Positions 19,166 through 31,189 of a stretch of DNA of 64,000 nucleotides are shown in pieces. Source of the DNA: Spirometra erinaceieuropaei (Eukaryota > Platyhelminthes > Cestoda > Diphyllobothriidea > Diphyllobothriidae); assembly GCA_902702965.1 (NCBI GenBank), contig CACRXP010000006.1, positions 531,781 to 595,780 on the forward strand, in the 5' to 3' direction. Every line of letters starts with the position of its first letter. Position 1 is the stretch's first letter. Both the position numbers and the translations under genes were made by a program. The notes under the pieces are model-generated. The model was not told the origin of the DNA. It worked only from the letters and a program-made list of their open reading frames with translations, and made no database searches.

Positions 19166-20591
19166 TCACTGCGAAGACGAGGAAATATGCTGACGTTACT
19201 GGTTTGTTCCTAGTACTAATACCTTTCATGCAGGCATAAGTAACAGCATGTAACAATGACCTTGAAATTAGATTGTTCGCTCCTGCGTTGACGGAATACA
19301 GTGCGGTTCTTGGGGAGAGGATTTAAAGTGGGAGAGTGCCTGTATTTCGGTCTAACCAAGAGTACCCTTGGAGAAGACTTGTGGGACAAGAAACTGTTAA
19401 ACCAGTCGGTAGTCACGGTCGTGCTTCGGAGATAAGGACAGTTAAGGGCGATGGTATTTTCCACTAGTCTTAAAAATGCTCTCGATGTTTGGCGTGACTA
19501 TTCCTAGATTGAATTACAATGCTCGAAAAGGGTGGCCTGTGTTTGGATGGGGGCTGCTTGGATGCCCTTGGTGTCATCTATGGGATTGTGTCGAAGAACA
19601 GACTATTTGTGCCCAGTTCAGTCCGCTGTTTATTGCGTTTTTAATAAAATTGGCGTGTCCGAAAAGACCCACTACATGCACGGCTCCTGTTAACGTGGTT
19701 TATCCAAAAAGTTAATCTCTTCATAAAGTCGTAATTTGTATATAATCGAGTGCAGTGTGGTGGTCCGATGGGGCTGCAGTCTGAGGGGGAATTTTTCCTA
19801 AGTGGGCTGCGAGCAGCCTCTACCTTAGCGACAATAATAATTTCGGTTTTTGAACCTCCTCAGAAAGTAATGGCTAACGTGGAGTTAGTCGATCCTAATT
19901 GTGCATTGTAGGTTCAGGTCAAATGTTGATACGGATATTCGGGCCGGAATCAACCAGCTAAAGCCGACCAACCACGTAATATTCGCATACTGCGAGCATG
20001 CAGTCAGTAGTATGCGCGTGCGGCATAATTTACCCTGGCGATGCTACAGGAACTGGCTAAAAGTTGCGCTACGTGCTTCGTCGAAATTTCATCAATGCCG
20101 GCGCAGCTGCGAGGGATTCGGCTCATCACTAGGACACCAATCTGGCTTTTTAAATCTCAGTTTGCATTCACCGTTTCTTTAAATTTTCTTGCTCGGCAGA
20201 TCATTCAACAAGAAGTTCGTAATTTAAGCGCCGGCAACACTGCAAGGAATACCACCCTATATATAGTCTGCAATTAGTACTTATTTTAATGAAATCACGT
20301 GGTATGTGACGGGAAGGATTGAAAGGGGGTAGTTCGCCAAGGTGATCCTGGGGCAGCCTGCCTTTCCTGTAGTCCGCCAGGCAGGTTCCCTACATGTTAT
20401 TATTAGAATTAAGTATATAGACAGCTCGCTAACAGTTCAAGAGGCCAGACGCAGCTGGCTTCATATGTATTATATGTGGTATGTGTCGTTTGACACAGCG
20501 TTTGTTGTGACCAACAGCAAGCGGGCGATCGGACAAAATGGGACACAGCGAGTTAGGCTCACATGCCCACTTGACGTGATTATTAGAATTA
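19166..20591 (+). repeat. Unit block with CPWCHLWD ORF (partial unit)
   Basis: Contains the 79-codon frame 19476-19715 (NARKGWPVFGWGLLG, CPWCHLWDC), the plus-strand relative of 7595-7209, then about 0.9 kb matching 37500-38357 and 50990-51784 with short frames (20041-20277, 20342-20659) that are not kept. No recognised gene. Confidence 0.45.
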
Positions 20592-21502
20592 CAGTAGATG
20601 TGTTAGCGTATGAAATATTAAACGAAATTCTGAAATGCGTTTGTGACTCAAAAATATAACTTAGATAGCGTCGCTATATTAATTACCGTGGAGCATAATT
20701 CCATGACAATTCACTTACGTGAATTCTTTTCATTTATTTTCGATGCTCTTATAGATTCAAATATACCTCATATGAAGCATGCATTAAAGTGTTTACTCTT
20801 TTACTTACTTTATAGAACCTTATTCTTCTTACAGTTTTATACGTTATGAAAGCGTATAATTTGGCAACAAAAATGCGTCTAACTATTAGGTTTTTTTTAA
20901 ACTCTAAACTGCCAGTTTACTTGTCATCGTGTCTCTGCATTTACTAATTTCGCTTGTAAAGTACACAACATAGATCAAATTCGCTGCCCAATTTTATGAA
21001 GCCAATATGGTCTCCTCTAAATGGCGCAAATAAATGCATGATTTTCTATACAGGGAAAATATACAGCTTGTGGTTCGGGGATCTTGAGTGCAAGTGCAAT
21101 GGCAGGTCGGGTTCATATTCATTTTATAATTGGAGAAGTTTTTATGACCGAATTATACCGCCCCCTCAAGTATACAATTCACATAAGACGTAATTTTCCA
21201 ACAAATATGTAAAAGCACGAATGTTTTTTTGCATGTGATCTTTGAAGCATATATGAATTTATATAGACATCAAAAACCAATGAGGAAAATTTACACTAAC
21301 TAAGTGGTCATTTTTACGCAGATTAGTTTTTGCAGGCGGCCGATAAGAAGTTTATTCGGAAGCCGACATCCTGAAGTAACTGATTTGGCAAGGAATTATG
21401 CTGCACGGTAGCGAACGTCACTACCCAACGTAAGTAATCTCTTCGGGTTGAAAATGCTTCTCATTATTTCGGTTAACATTTAATGAGTTAGCGCATCTAC
21501 TC
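20592..21502 (+). mobile_element. TA-flanked inverted-repeat element, old copy
   Basis: 911 bp between TA dinucleotides (20590-20591 and 21503-21504). The ends are CAGTAGATG and CATCTACTC, matching as inverted repeats at 8 of 9. Inner arms of roughly 200-290 bp are recognisably inverted but much diverged. Same family as 51785-52688 and, further off, 32882-33873. No transposase, so non-autonomous. TA flanks and CAGT ends suit the Tc1/mariner group. Confidence 0.6.
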
Positions 21503-21504
21503 TA

Positions 21505-22150
21505 ATGTCATAAGAATACCAAGATATAAAGAATGCTAAGAATGGTTTACTTACTCAGTCGTGGGCCTGCGGTCTGTGAATTACAGAATCAGGTCCTAGA
21601 CTCACAAGTCGTGAATGGAACTCTGGCTACTCGGTAGTTCTCGGAGTTCTGCCAGTCAGCGGGGACGACGTTCGGTTTATCTGTGAGTGTCCGAGCACGT
21701 GACACGTGGTAAGTAATGGCTCTTTTTTAAGCAGTCCACCGGAAATTGCGATAATACGGCCGCCGAAATGTGCTTTTTCCTGATTTAAATGCTGTCGGGC
21801 AGTAATCAGGCAACAGAAGCCAATCGTCAGCTTGGAAATTGCAAGAGCTAGGCTCGCGGATCACAACAAGATCTGTGTCTGTGTCCCCGTTCAGTGGCAA
21901 AACACGTTGCGATGCACAGGCGCGACAACAATTCGAGTTGCCCTTGTGGACGAAACGCAACACAGCAATATATGCAACGTCTACCTTGTGAATATAGGAA
22001 CGCAAGGCGGCGGAATACGCAACTGGTAGACGTTGCTTGCGCATACGTTGACTAAGGTTCCGTGTCATAATCCACAGTGAAGGTTGGGAACGATGAACAA
22101 GATTTCAAATAATGATGGGTAGAAACATAAAACGTGAGATTTATTATTCT
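21505..22150 (+). repeat. Unit block open on both strands (partial unit)
   Basis: Matches 52690-53318 and, reversed, 6060-6396. Frames at 21832-22029 (+) and 22068-21727 (-) are both open and share QHSNICNV or PLNGDTDTDLV with copies. Coding strand unclear. Confidence 0.4.
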
Positions 22151-22721
22151 TGATATAATGAGTCATCCCATGACACTTAAATCCATATTTAATTCTTCTC
22201 TTATATACCCCATCCTTGACAGCTACATTAACTATGGAATATCACAGCGACGATACCCCTGTCGGAAATGTGGCACTGAAGATTCTCAGTCGGTCTCTTA
22301 AATCAAACTCTTCCACGTTACGCGCCCCATTACACCTAACATCCACAACATTATCGCTGTCTTCAACAACATGCCTTCCAAGTAAGGGATCACTTTAAGG
22401 GTTCTGGTACTTGCAACGAGGAATGTGCGTCACACCCCTCCCATCCCCTCCCCTCTCCAGCAACATGCCTTATCCTCTAAGAGGCGTAACTGCATCAAAT
22501 GCCAAGTCGTTTAGTACCGCCGCTCACCAACGGTCAGTGCAAAACAAACCACCATTCGAATCCGCATTCCCAGGCATGCAGCAGTCTGAATGGTGCGCTA
22601 AACAGGTTCATGGCCTTACCTCAATACGCGATGGCGGTGGCGATGAAGATAACAATTCCACTCTAAAAAAAATCGCTCTGTGAGGAGGGTATTCACTGAA
22701 ACCACACCTCCCAGAAGAGTC
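22151..22721 (+). promoter_or_regulatory. Upstream flank of minigene copy d
   Basis: Same flank as at 54250-54853 and 5275-5777. The divergent small ORF is truncated here by a deletion near 22140-22165. A GGC-like stretch lies at about 22632. ORFs such as 22216-22398 lie within the flank and are not kept in frame in all copies. Confidence 0.4.
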
Positions 22722-22847
22722 ATGGCTAGACGACAGTATGATGATCCTAGTCTCCGTCAGACGCCGGGTCTCACCTTCCCCATTCTTACTGGACAGAAGT
22801 ATGTCTGCACATTCTGATTTTGTTTAAATCAGTGTTGCAGTAATAAA
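22722..22847 (+). pseudogene. Minigene copy d, truncated (slot 2)
   Basis: Starts like the intact copies (MARRQYDDPSLRQTPGLTFP), but at about 22810, within exon 1, it jumps to the 3' untranslated part. The intron and exon 2 are gone; the AATAAA (22842-22847) remains. A deletion, not a retrocopy, because the loss starts inside exon 1. Confidence 0.75.
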
Positions 22848-22849
22848 TA

Positions 22850-23300
22850 TGCATTTTGTGCCATGAACTGTCTGTTGGTTATCAAGGAGCGCTATTAGTG
22901 TGTGTCAATTAGGTCGTTGGAAACTTGGGACAGGCAATGGGGAAAGACGGTTTTAGCTTGTCCTGTGGAAACGTCCTCATTCATATCAAGCAAGGGATGC
23001 AGGAAGTACAATGATCACGGTGACTTCTAATTATATTCAATCGACATCCACATTTGGTCTGGGACTAAACAGTCAGAACGGCGAAGAAGCAATTCGAATA
23101 GGTGAATGCGCCACCAGTCTAATTCAGTGAGCAGCATGCGAACTCTTGGCTTCCTGGTTGAAGCCTTACGCAAAATGGCGAAATGCGTTGGTTTGAGCTG
23201 GAATTCCTGCCTGGGCATTGCGTAGAATCCAGCAACATTTGTCATTTATCATTGGGTAAGACGTCCTTCCCCTGAGCGACTATCCTGTGGATTGCGATCT
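22850..23300 (+). repeat. Block G after minigene d
   Basis: Plus-strand copy of the block at 2871-3300 and 4321-4740. No intact gene. Confidence 0.55.
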
Positions 23301-23304
23301 GGAG

Positions 23305-23740
23305 TTCGAGGTCACACAGAAGTGCATTCACAAACGAATTCCTTAGAGATGAAGGGTCTGTAAGTCATTCGATGTTAAACTATGCTATTTTCGTGTATCC
23401 TTCTATCCGCGCAGATTACCTAGTCCATGATAGATGACATTTTTGTGGCTTCTCCATCTCCATTCCCTGTCAACCAGAGAGAGATATAGAGTATATTTTG
23501 TGAATCTCGTATTTCTCATCTCGATCGAAGCTGGAGGCCACCATTTTGCAATGGCACAATAGACCTACGTTCCATCAGATGTAATCTCCCACAGTTCCGA
23601 ATCCGTCCTCCTAACTGGATTAAGACCTTGGAGGATGTTAGTAACCCACAATTGTACGAGAGCGGACGGCCGAATTAAAGTAAACTGATCAACTTAACTA
23701 ATGAGGCATCATCTTTTCGTAGCATTTCAAACGTCGTGTA
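23305..23740 (+). repeat. Module M, copy 6
   Basis: Slot-2 copy of module M followed, as in unit 0/1 and unit 4, by the leader block. Its frame contains DRSWRPPFC and RIRPPNWIKTLEDVSNPQLY. Confidence 0.6.
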
Positions 23741-23744
23741 TTTT

Positions 23745-25660
23745 TTCATTTTTGTTTAACAGAATCTATTTCTAGGCACTTTTTAAAAAGACGTCTACAA
23801 ATCTGAAACAAAATTTTGTACACACCTAATTTTTTGTGTTTCTGACTTGTGACATTTCAGGAAAAGTCCCTCCAATTGATCAGGGACATAGATATCGCAA
23901 AACCCCATTGTGGAAGTATTTAACTTAAGCAATTGTGTTTAGAGTTTGGGTCGGTGTACGAATAGGACCCAAACAGCCATCTGCATACAGAAAAACCGCC
24001 GAAAACTCGCTACTACTGGAGATCATATTATGTGGGAGGTTTTTATGAGCATAAACTACAGAACAGATGTTCTTGCGCAGTCGATTTGGGGCACTGATTA
24101 CTTAACTGACTCCATTACAGCTACAGGTCACATAGTATTTTTATGAAATGAACTTTCTGCTACTACGGAGAAAACACTGCTTGAGATTGCATCCGCTAAT
24201 TCTGTCCCAATTTGTAGTCACTGCAGTACAGAGCGTAAATCAAAATTAGCGAAAATACTCAAATCAAACGCAAGTCAGCTTATAACTGATTAATGCACTT
24301 CAATTAGTATGTATTTGTTCTGTGTAGTGTTTTCTTCCTTCTATAGCCAGTTTGCAGTACACACATGATTGACAATACATCTGGTATATTCTCTACTAGT
24401 GTGAAATGCAGTTAGTAGTCAGCAACTGATGCTTTGTTTCGCTTCGGTAACTAAAACGTCCTCCCAGTGTGGAAGTTCAATAAACATCATTTGAATGCCC
24501 GCATGCCTCCATTGATTTCCAAAGTTTATAGGCTTGTGAATAAAATTGGTCGTATTTGGCAGAGAGAGCGAGAGGGCAATATTTTATTCCGACACCGTGG
24601 GTGTTCGAATATAAACCAAACGGCAAACTACACGCAGCAGAACCGCAGACAACTCGCCACTACTGGGAATTATATTATGTTGAAGCATTTGATGAACATA
24701 AACTACCAAACCTCTGCCTTTAGGCGGTCAATAATGCGCCCAGAGAACTTAACTGACTTCACTGCAAACACAAATTACGTAATTTTGTGAAAGTTAACTT
24801 CTGTTGATACGAAGAATACACGCTGTTTGCGATTGCATTTGCTTATTCTAATTCACGGTTTAGTAACTGACCGATATTCCGAGATGTCAGGTTCTTAAAA
24901 TGTTTAATCTTACGACATTCCTTCAAACGAACTCTAGTGGAATTTAAATAGAAATTTGTACCTTAGGCATTCCCCTATTTTCCTAAGAAACTTATTATTT
25001 CCAGCCAACGCAATATTTATTTCAATACTTCTTTCGAGTTGGTATTTAGGTGAGGTCCTTTCATTGTTAAGCTGGAGTTCTACTCGATGGAGTTGGCCTG
25101 AGTTCCGACTTACAAGAGATATTTTGCCAACTTTGGCATGTTGTCTGATGTGGTCTACCTACTATAGATTGCGTAAATTGCAGTAGAGTGTGTAAGGCAG
25201 GAAATAGGTCAAAATTAGCAAAGAATCTCAAGTCCAACGGAAATCAGCTTGCATTGGTGTGTCAAATTTTCTTATCAGTGATGAAGGTTCGATTATGATT
25301 CGTCTGTCAACTGCATGTTTTTCTTCCTTCTTTGGCCAATTTGCAATATGCGCATGAATGACCATTAGTAGGATTTTACATACTCTCTACTTGGATGACA
25401 TGCAATTAGTAGACAACAACTGATGCTTCGTTTCGCTTCGGCAACAGAAACGTCCTACCAGCGAGGAAGCACAATAAAGCTCATTTGAATGTATCTATCG
25501 TCATTCGAGATTTATATGCTACCATTTTTGATTGTATTTGTCAGAGAGAGGTTAAAGTTTATTTCCAACATCAAAATGCTTGCCAGAAAAATTATTCTCC
25601 CACCGCGGTGGTTCAAATAATGCAGTAATTTGCACAGGTGATATCATGCTTCATTGAGTT
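23745..25660 (+). repeat. Leader block of unit 2 with two related ORFs
   Basis: Holds ORF 23946-24146 (66 codons; NRTQTAICIQKNRRKLATTG) and ORF 24467-24790 (107 codons; NINQTANYTQQNRRQLATTG). Both end in a related tail (LTDSITATGHIVFL and LTDFTANTNYVIL), so they are tandem relatives about 0.6 kb apart. Further on, 25290-25560 repeats 24300-24580 with a period near 1 kb. A minus-strand frame with KYQLERSIE lies at about 25070-24960. No known domain. Confidence 0.55.
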
Positions 25661-25676
25661 CATTACTTGAGGTAAG

Positions 25677-26110
25677 ATGGTGAATAAACTGTGGCAATTA
25701 TTTGTGACGGATTATGGTGTTATCCTACAACTTGATGTCATTGCCTTATTTTCTACAAAACACCACGACTTGGCAATTGAAAGCATGGACCAAGGCTTAC
25801 GGGAGGCACCTGTTGAGATACCGACGCAGGATATTTTAGAACGGCATAGACTTTCTCTCTCCGGAACTTCTGCCAATTAGAAATAACTATGGCCAATTGA
25901 CTGAGAGAAATGCACCGGGCTCCCCGATATTAGGACTGCTCGCTGAATTAGTCTTGCAGAGAGTAAATGATGACGTTTTATTCAAACTCTTCAGCCCAAA
26001 ATGTGGCTTCGCTCCGCAAATGACACCTTTGTTGCAGTGGAATTCATAAGTTTGCGCAATAAATAACCCATCAAATGCACGGCATAATGTTAACATGCAT
26101 AGTCTGGCTG
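25677..26110 (+). pseudogene. Penelope-like reverse transcriptase fragment (unit 2)
   Basis: Motif A region LQLDVIALFSTKHHDLAIES in frame 25677-25880, then a frameshift. Motif B (TDSPISGLL in normal copies) is damaged to a run reading APGSPILGLLAELVLQ in another frame. Motif C is out of frame as SAND-TFVAVE near 26005-26040. Decayed further than unit 1. Confidence 0.65.
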
Positions 26111-26119
26111 GTAAACTGT

Positions 26120-27890
26120 TTGCCAAGGCTTAAACTTCCTGGGTAATTCCCGATGTAGGCTGATAACGTTGGGTAAGATTTCAAATAAAAATGAATGGAA
26201 AAATATATATTCGACTTGCTGAGCGTGGTCATCTGCCTTGCTCAATTCTGGACTTCGTCTACGTGATTAAAAATCAACTACGACGACGATGACAACTGCA
26301 ACGTACGTGATATCACTGATTTACTGCGTCACATAATACGTAAATCCCCAGATGGGTTGAGTGAAATCAAGCGGCGCACGTGTGTCGGTTGGAATGACCG
26401 TGACCTTCAACATTAATTACCACACCTCAAGTAGACGATGAGAGCACCTCTCTAGGACCTTGCAAGACCCATTCAAGTTGGATGGTCACATGAGCGGGTG
26501 TGTAGCCACATTGACAACCGTAACAAGGCCACGCCGATTGGTGTACATGTGACTTTGCAAGCTATTCTTCCATTGGCAGTATTGGTGTGAGCAAGGCTCC
26601 CTCTTGGCGTCGGGCTCCGCCTCAACCTAGCTTTTATGTACGCGGTTCTCCCTGCTCCTTGGTTAGCGCTCTTGTCTGTGGGACCCTTGGTTTCTCAACA
26701 GTAACTGCAGCACCCATCGCGCTGCCCTCAAGATAAAACAGGTGGTTCTGGTCTACATATTATGTAGGCCAGACATTTCTTTTATTCCTTATATTATTGC
26801 GGGTTTGGCAGTCAGTGGGAAAAGAGTTTGCTTCATGACCCAGGATGCTTGTCAGGGTGAGCAACAAAAACTACAGGACCCGTATCCACGACTTCAGCGT
26901 CTTTTTTCCATCAGTACGGCTGGACGTCCCCGTTCATTTCTTACACTATTCTTGGTCCCTCAGTCAGTGGGGGAAATGTCTAAACAAACTGTTTACAGCA
27001 GGACGTTGGGAATTATGATTAGTCTTGTTACTGGAAGGAGATAGGAGGGCCAACGGAGACTACCGGACCCGTAAACACGCCTTCAGCGTCTTCTGTCATC
27101 GTTGAGGAGGGACACCTCATTTTCCAACTCTGAGACCACCCTGGGTCCAGACAGCTGAATCGTTCGTGGGATTAGTAGGAGAGGTGGAGAAGAACTTTCA
27201 AAACGCATCACAGGCAGAAATGTCTTTAAAAAAGGACGGTGGTTTGCTGGACTTTTAATACAACCATTCTCCAGTAAGGACAGTTTGTGTAACCCACAGT
27301 GTTAAATGTTTATAGCTAATTACTGTATTTGTTTTGATAGGCTTTGTTTAGTTTATTAATTCAACGCCACAGAAATTCTCCCTTTGGGTGTTATCTAGCG
27401 CATTGATACGACCGCGTGCATTGAGTTCATCCATTATGAACCTGTTAGTGTAAATTATCTAGCGCAAGGTGGCCTTCGGCTTTCTCTCCGTTCTCCGTGA
27501 TCCGTCGTGTCAGGCCTTTATTTCCTACTTTTTTCCCAATGTACTTGCATAGCCTTTTGCTATCGAGTCCGTACGCCGCAACTTACTTATTTCTCCCAAA
27601 TGACTAGTTAAACCCTTTGTGGTCTGTCGGTACTCACTACATAACGCGTGCTGAAGGATCGCCGGCTGTCATTTGGTTTATTTCGCCTCGGTTAGTACAC
27701 AGACGCTCGGCTCTTTCCACAACTCCAAACGATTTCTGTTTTCAAACTTAGTTACTTCTTTAATCGGAAGAATTAAGCTCTTCGGGAAATATAAAAACGT
27801 TTTGTTGTAAATTTTCGACTTTGGTTCCCCAAATCGTCCTCAGACGTGAAGTAAGTGTGCAATACAGTTAACATGCCTAAAAGTGTACTT
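26120..27890. other. Zone between convergent PLE halves (unit 2)
   Basis: Copy of 15000-16440. Includes the stretch with TGTGTCGGTTGGAATGACCG (near 26380), shared with the dispersed element at 53319-54045, and a frame at 26742-27044 without known domain. No complete gene. Confidence 0.5.
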
Positions 27891-27897
27891 TGCCCTG

Positions 27898-28650
27898 TCA
27901 CTCCTGCTGGCATAATGTTCTGATTGGCCAATGTCTTTTCCACTTTTCCTTAAGGCTGTTGTACACCGCATCCAATTCTACGTGATGGTTGATGCATGCG
28001 TTTTTAGAAAGGATGACCTCACAGAATTCATGGCCCTTCTTAGATGAGCAGACATTTATAATGCGAGTCCTGTCCCAGGCGGATTTGTGTCCAGTTTCCA
28101 ACGTATGCAGGGCAACCTAGGACATGTGGTCTCGCCTTTTTGCGGTCAACTGATGTGCCTGTATTCGTATTAAGGCCGAGTTCCTAGTTTGATCACAGTT
28201 AACCGCATTAAAGGTGTTGCATGGTATCTTTTAAACGATTTCATTCGTATCTAAACAGTAAACCCTTCCCTTAGGGTGTACAAGCTGGTTACAAAGTGTA
28301 GTCGTCGGTTTTTGCGCCAAATGTATTTCGTGCTTCCTCAGGTGTCTTTTGGACAGATTCTAAATGTACGGAAGTGTTCGTAAGTTTTTGGTTTGGGCGC
28401 CTGATCGGAACAATCTAGTTCCTTTCATTTTCTTTTAACTCCTGTCGTCGCATGCATCGGTGTACAAAATATCTAGGATACCCATTCTGGGAAAACTGTT
28501 TAAGCAAGTAATTCCGTGCTGTTTGACATGTTTCGTTGTCAGAGCAGTGAGTTCTTGCTCGGTTAAGGAGGTTGTCTACGGCACTCCGTTTGTGAGATGT
28601 CGGGTGATTGCTCTCGTAATCTAAAGAAATTTCCGCGTAGGTTTCCTTGC
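27898..28650 (-). pseudogene. Penelope-like element C-terminus and GIY-YIG domain (unit 2)
   Basis: About 28640-28430 on minus is an open stretch with ESNHPTSHKRSAVDNLL and QNGYPRYFVHRCMRRQ. The GIY-YIG part (28370-27930) is frameshifted and carries the same TAG as unit 1; the end METGHKSAWDRTRI and CINHHVELDAV remain open (28101-27898). Dead copy. Confidence 0.7.
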
Positions 28651-28728
28651 GTGGTCCCTCGCATAACCGTTAATAAGACAGCTAAATTAAGTTCTGTTTA
28701 TGTGCAAAAGCTTACTTAAATGTGGACT

Positions 28729-29082
28729 TTATGTCGCCTTCTGAAAGATTGCCTTCAGGTTCCCTATACGGGAAGCTGGTGCACCGAGTATGCTTCCGTA
28801 ATATGCGCGACGAATATTTCTCAAATTTGCTTTAGGCCAACGCTGCCTAGGCCAAACCACACACGATATTGAACCTCGTCTATGTGGACCCACATTGCAC
28901 GACCCGGCATCGGTCCTCCCTCTCGGAGCTTTCGTTCGGAGCGTTCGTCTCAGTCTGCTCCAATAGGCCTTAATCACATTGATGAGTTCTGCCGTGATCG
29001 GATCCTTAAACTGCTTGGTATGTCTGACCGTAAACTGTTCAATGCAGACAACTTTGGCATCCACATTAGCATTTTGCCACAC
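28729..29082 (-). CDS. Conserved ORF (unit 2 copy), 117 codons
   Basis: Unit 2 copy of the ORF at 13645-14151: starts MWQNANVDAKVVCIEQFTVR and keeps KAPRGRTDAGS and APASRIGNLKA with the same stop. About 15 residues differ from the unit 4 copy. Unknown function; 29085 to 28882 is open on the other strand too. Confidence 0.3.
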   Translation of the reverse strand: MWQNANVDAKVVCIEQFTVRHTKQFKDPITAELINVIKAYWSRLRRTLRTKAPRGRTDAGSCNVGPHRRGSISCVVWPRQRWPKANLRNIRRAYYGSILGAPASRIGNLKAIFQKAT

Positions 29083-29089
29083 TAGATAG

Positions 29090-29745
29090 GAGATCCCTTG
29101 CTTGGCGGTATTCTATCAACCGCGAGTTTATACATTCGGTTATTCCTTCTGCTTTCGTCAAAAAATTAAGCTGTGGTTGCCTGGATTTTCTGCAAGCCGG
29201 ATAAGATGGTCTGTATTTTGAAAGGAGAAGAAACAAGCACTATTACTCACTCAGTTCATTAATGCATTTTATTATTGTGCATAGCCTTTGTATAGGTAGG
29301 TTTAATTTCCCCTAAGATTTTATGCTACATTGCTAAGTTGCCTTATCGTTCAGATACAAACGTGCGATCATACCTTTGTAATTTGCATTTTTCTATTCAC
29401 TATTGTGTATATCCATAGCATCTTTAACATGCGTGCGTACCTGCCTAACTCGCGGTTAATTTTTACTGTTGTACTATTTGGAACATAATGTTAGTTCTTT
29501 ATGTTCGTCGTTCGTTCTATTGATTCCTGGCCTGCCTCAAATTTACAAATGATGGTTCATCCAAATACCACTTTGCGTACTTTTCAATTGACGCGCTCAA
29601 TTCCGTCGATATATCTAGGCAAAAGGGGAAGAATTTAGATAGAGATCTGTCGAAGGTAGTGCGATATGGTCGACAAGACAAAGATTGTCGATCAAAAGTC
29701 AGGGAAGACGATTTGATTTGGACATCCTTTACTGTTTTGTAAGTG
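29090..29745 (-). other. Stretch upstream of the conserved ORF (unit 2)
   Basis: Copy of 13140-13640. Decayed frames only. Confidence 0.45.
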
Positions 29746-29754
29746 CGTACACAA

Positions 29755-30010
29755 AGGCTCTGTAGGCAATGGCCGCGAGCGCCCTCTCTAGCCAAGTTTT
29801 GTTGTCTGTGTCAGCCTTCGAGGTGCGGCGACGCAGCGCGTGTGCGCACCTTTCGCGGTCTCCGCGTCAGCCAGCCAACCAGAGGGGGGACAGCGTTGAT
29901 TGGCCTGGAGCGCTCGCGAGGCTATTGGCAGGCCTCGCGTGTCCCAGCTGCGTATCGACAAAGACCGTGAGGCGTATAGGAAGGCATCGTGACAAAGGCG
30001 GAGTACAGAG
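29755..30010 (-). promoter_or_regulatory. GC-rich island (unit 2)
   Basis: Minus-strand copy of 12877-13130 with the same CCAAT words. Not followed by a conserved gene start. Confidence 0.35.
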
Positions 30011-30019
30011 ACGCGGACT

Positions 30020-30430
30020 GGCACAAATCCATCATTTTTTGTTATTTACTACTTTGATTTCGTTCCCCTCCGCGATGATGTTCTACCCAGAAAACCCCTA
30101 TTACGACCATTCTGGCATTACACGGGCCTGGGGTTGCCGGCTGTGAGGTGGGGTTACACAACCTGCCATTGCCCATTCCCCTTCTCACGCATCCGCTGCA
30201 AAAGATATTAATCGCAAATGAAACACGCTAATCCCAGTCATGTCGTAGAGCGATTAAATTCTCGTTGGCGGGTCGACCTTCCCTTATTTACAAGACGGGC
30301 ACAGAGGGAGGAGCAAGCAGTAATCGAGAAACTACACTAACAGAGGCGAGAATATATCAAATGACCCTTACGGGCTTAGTTTCCTTCGTCATTAGATACT
30401 ACTGCACCAAACACATCTGACAAAATTCTG
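30020..30430 (-). other. Unit stretch without recognised gene
   Basis: Copy of 12420-12870. Nothing recognisable. Confidence 0.5.
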
Positions 30431-30432
30431 CC

Positions 30433-30800
30433 TCAACTACACTGAAGGAGCCAATTTTGGAGTGGAAAGGACAATGCGGAGCTAGGCTTGGGCGATAAAA
30501 ACGTCCGGCGTGACAATTCGACCATCGTTCTCTCCAATGACTGCCGTGTGCTCCACAGCAGGGTGGGAAAAGGGAAGGTGACTTGTATGAGAATACGTTT
30601 AAAATTGTCGTAGACCTGCAGAACATCTATCCCACTCCCTCCTCCACCACCTGGACCTGGTGTCATTACATATCCCAGAAGACCGGAGGTGGCAGAGGAC
30701 ACAGGTGTCTGGCATGGCCAGACCTCGCCCCCTACGCGTGATGCCACAAATCCATCGGATACCACTAGGTGGGTGTGTCAGAGTGACCACGTCCAGCGTG
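30433..30800 (-). repeat. Retroposon-like GC-rich block (unit 2)
   Basis: Copy of 12061-12415. The Gly-rich frame (30765-30433) is open but compositional. Confidence 0.5.
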
Positions 30801-31185
30801 ATTCCAATCTGATTATAATACCCGGGAATGATGCGACCTGTTTGTTAGTGGAGAGTGAGACCATCCCCCTGCGAATGCTAACAATGAAATAACTAAACTT
30901 CCGTGCCTAACGAATTGCCACTACCGACCAAACACAAGTGCCATCTTCTGGCGCGGGCTAACGGCAATCTGGCAGATATGTCATCTCTAGATTGGCCAAT
31001 GGCATTGCGATATTAGAGGGTGACAGCTATCACAGCCCAACAACGGAACCCCTGATGCCCAGTTCAAATGTCCAAGGCCGCACTGTTGCCTCAGGTCTAG
31101 GAACCACAGGAGACTCTCTCTGCATCAAGACGCAGTAGGTGTCCACAGTTCTGTGATCAATATTTGCGTGCCATGGTAGAACGAC
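30800..31185 (-). other. Stretch downstream of LINE endonuclease (unit 2)
   Basis: Copy of 11700-12060. No reverse transcriptase motif found. Confidence 0.45.
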
Positions 31186-31189
31186 TTGG

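Noticed and set aside
22205..22220. TATATAAG before the divergent ORF in the partial unit
   Set aside because: Differs from the sister copies by two changes, and the ORF behind it is truncated, so it is probably chance.
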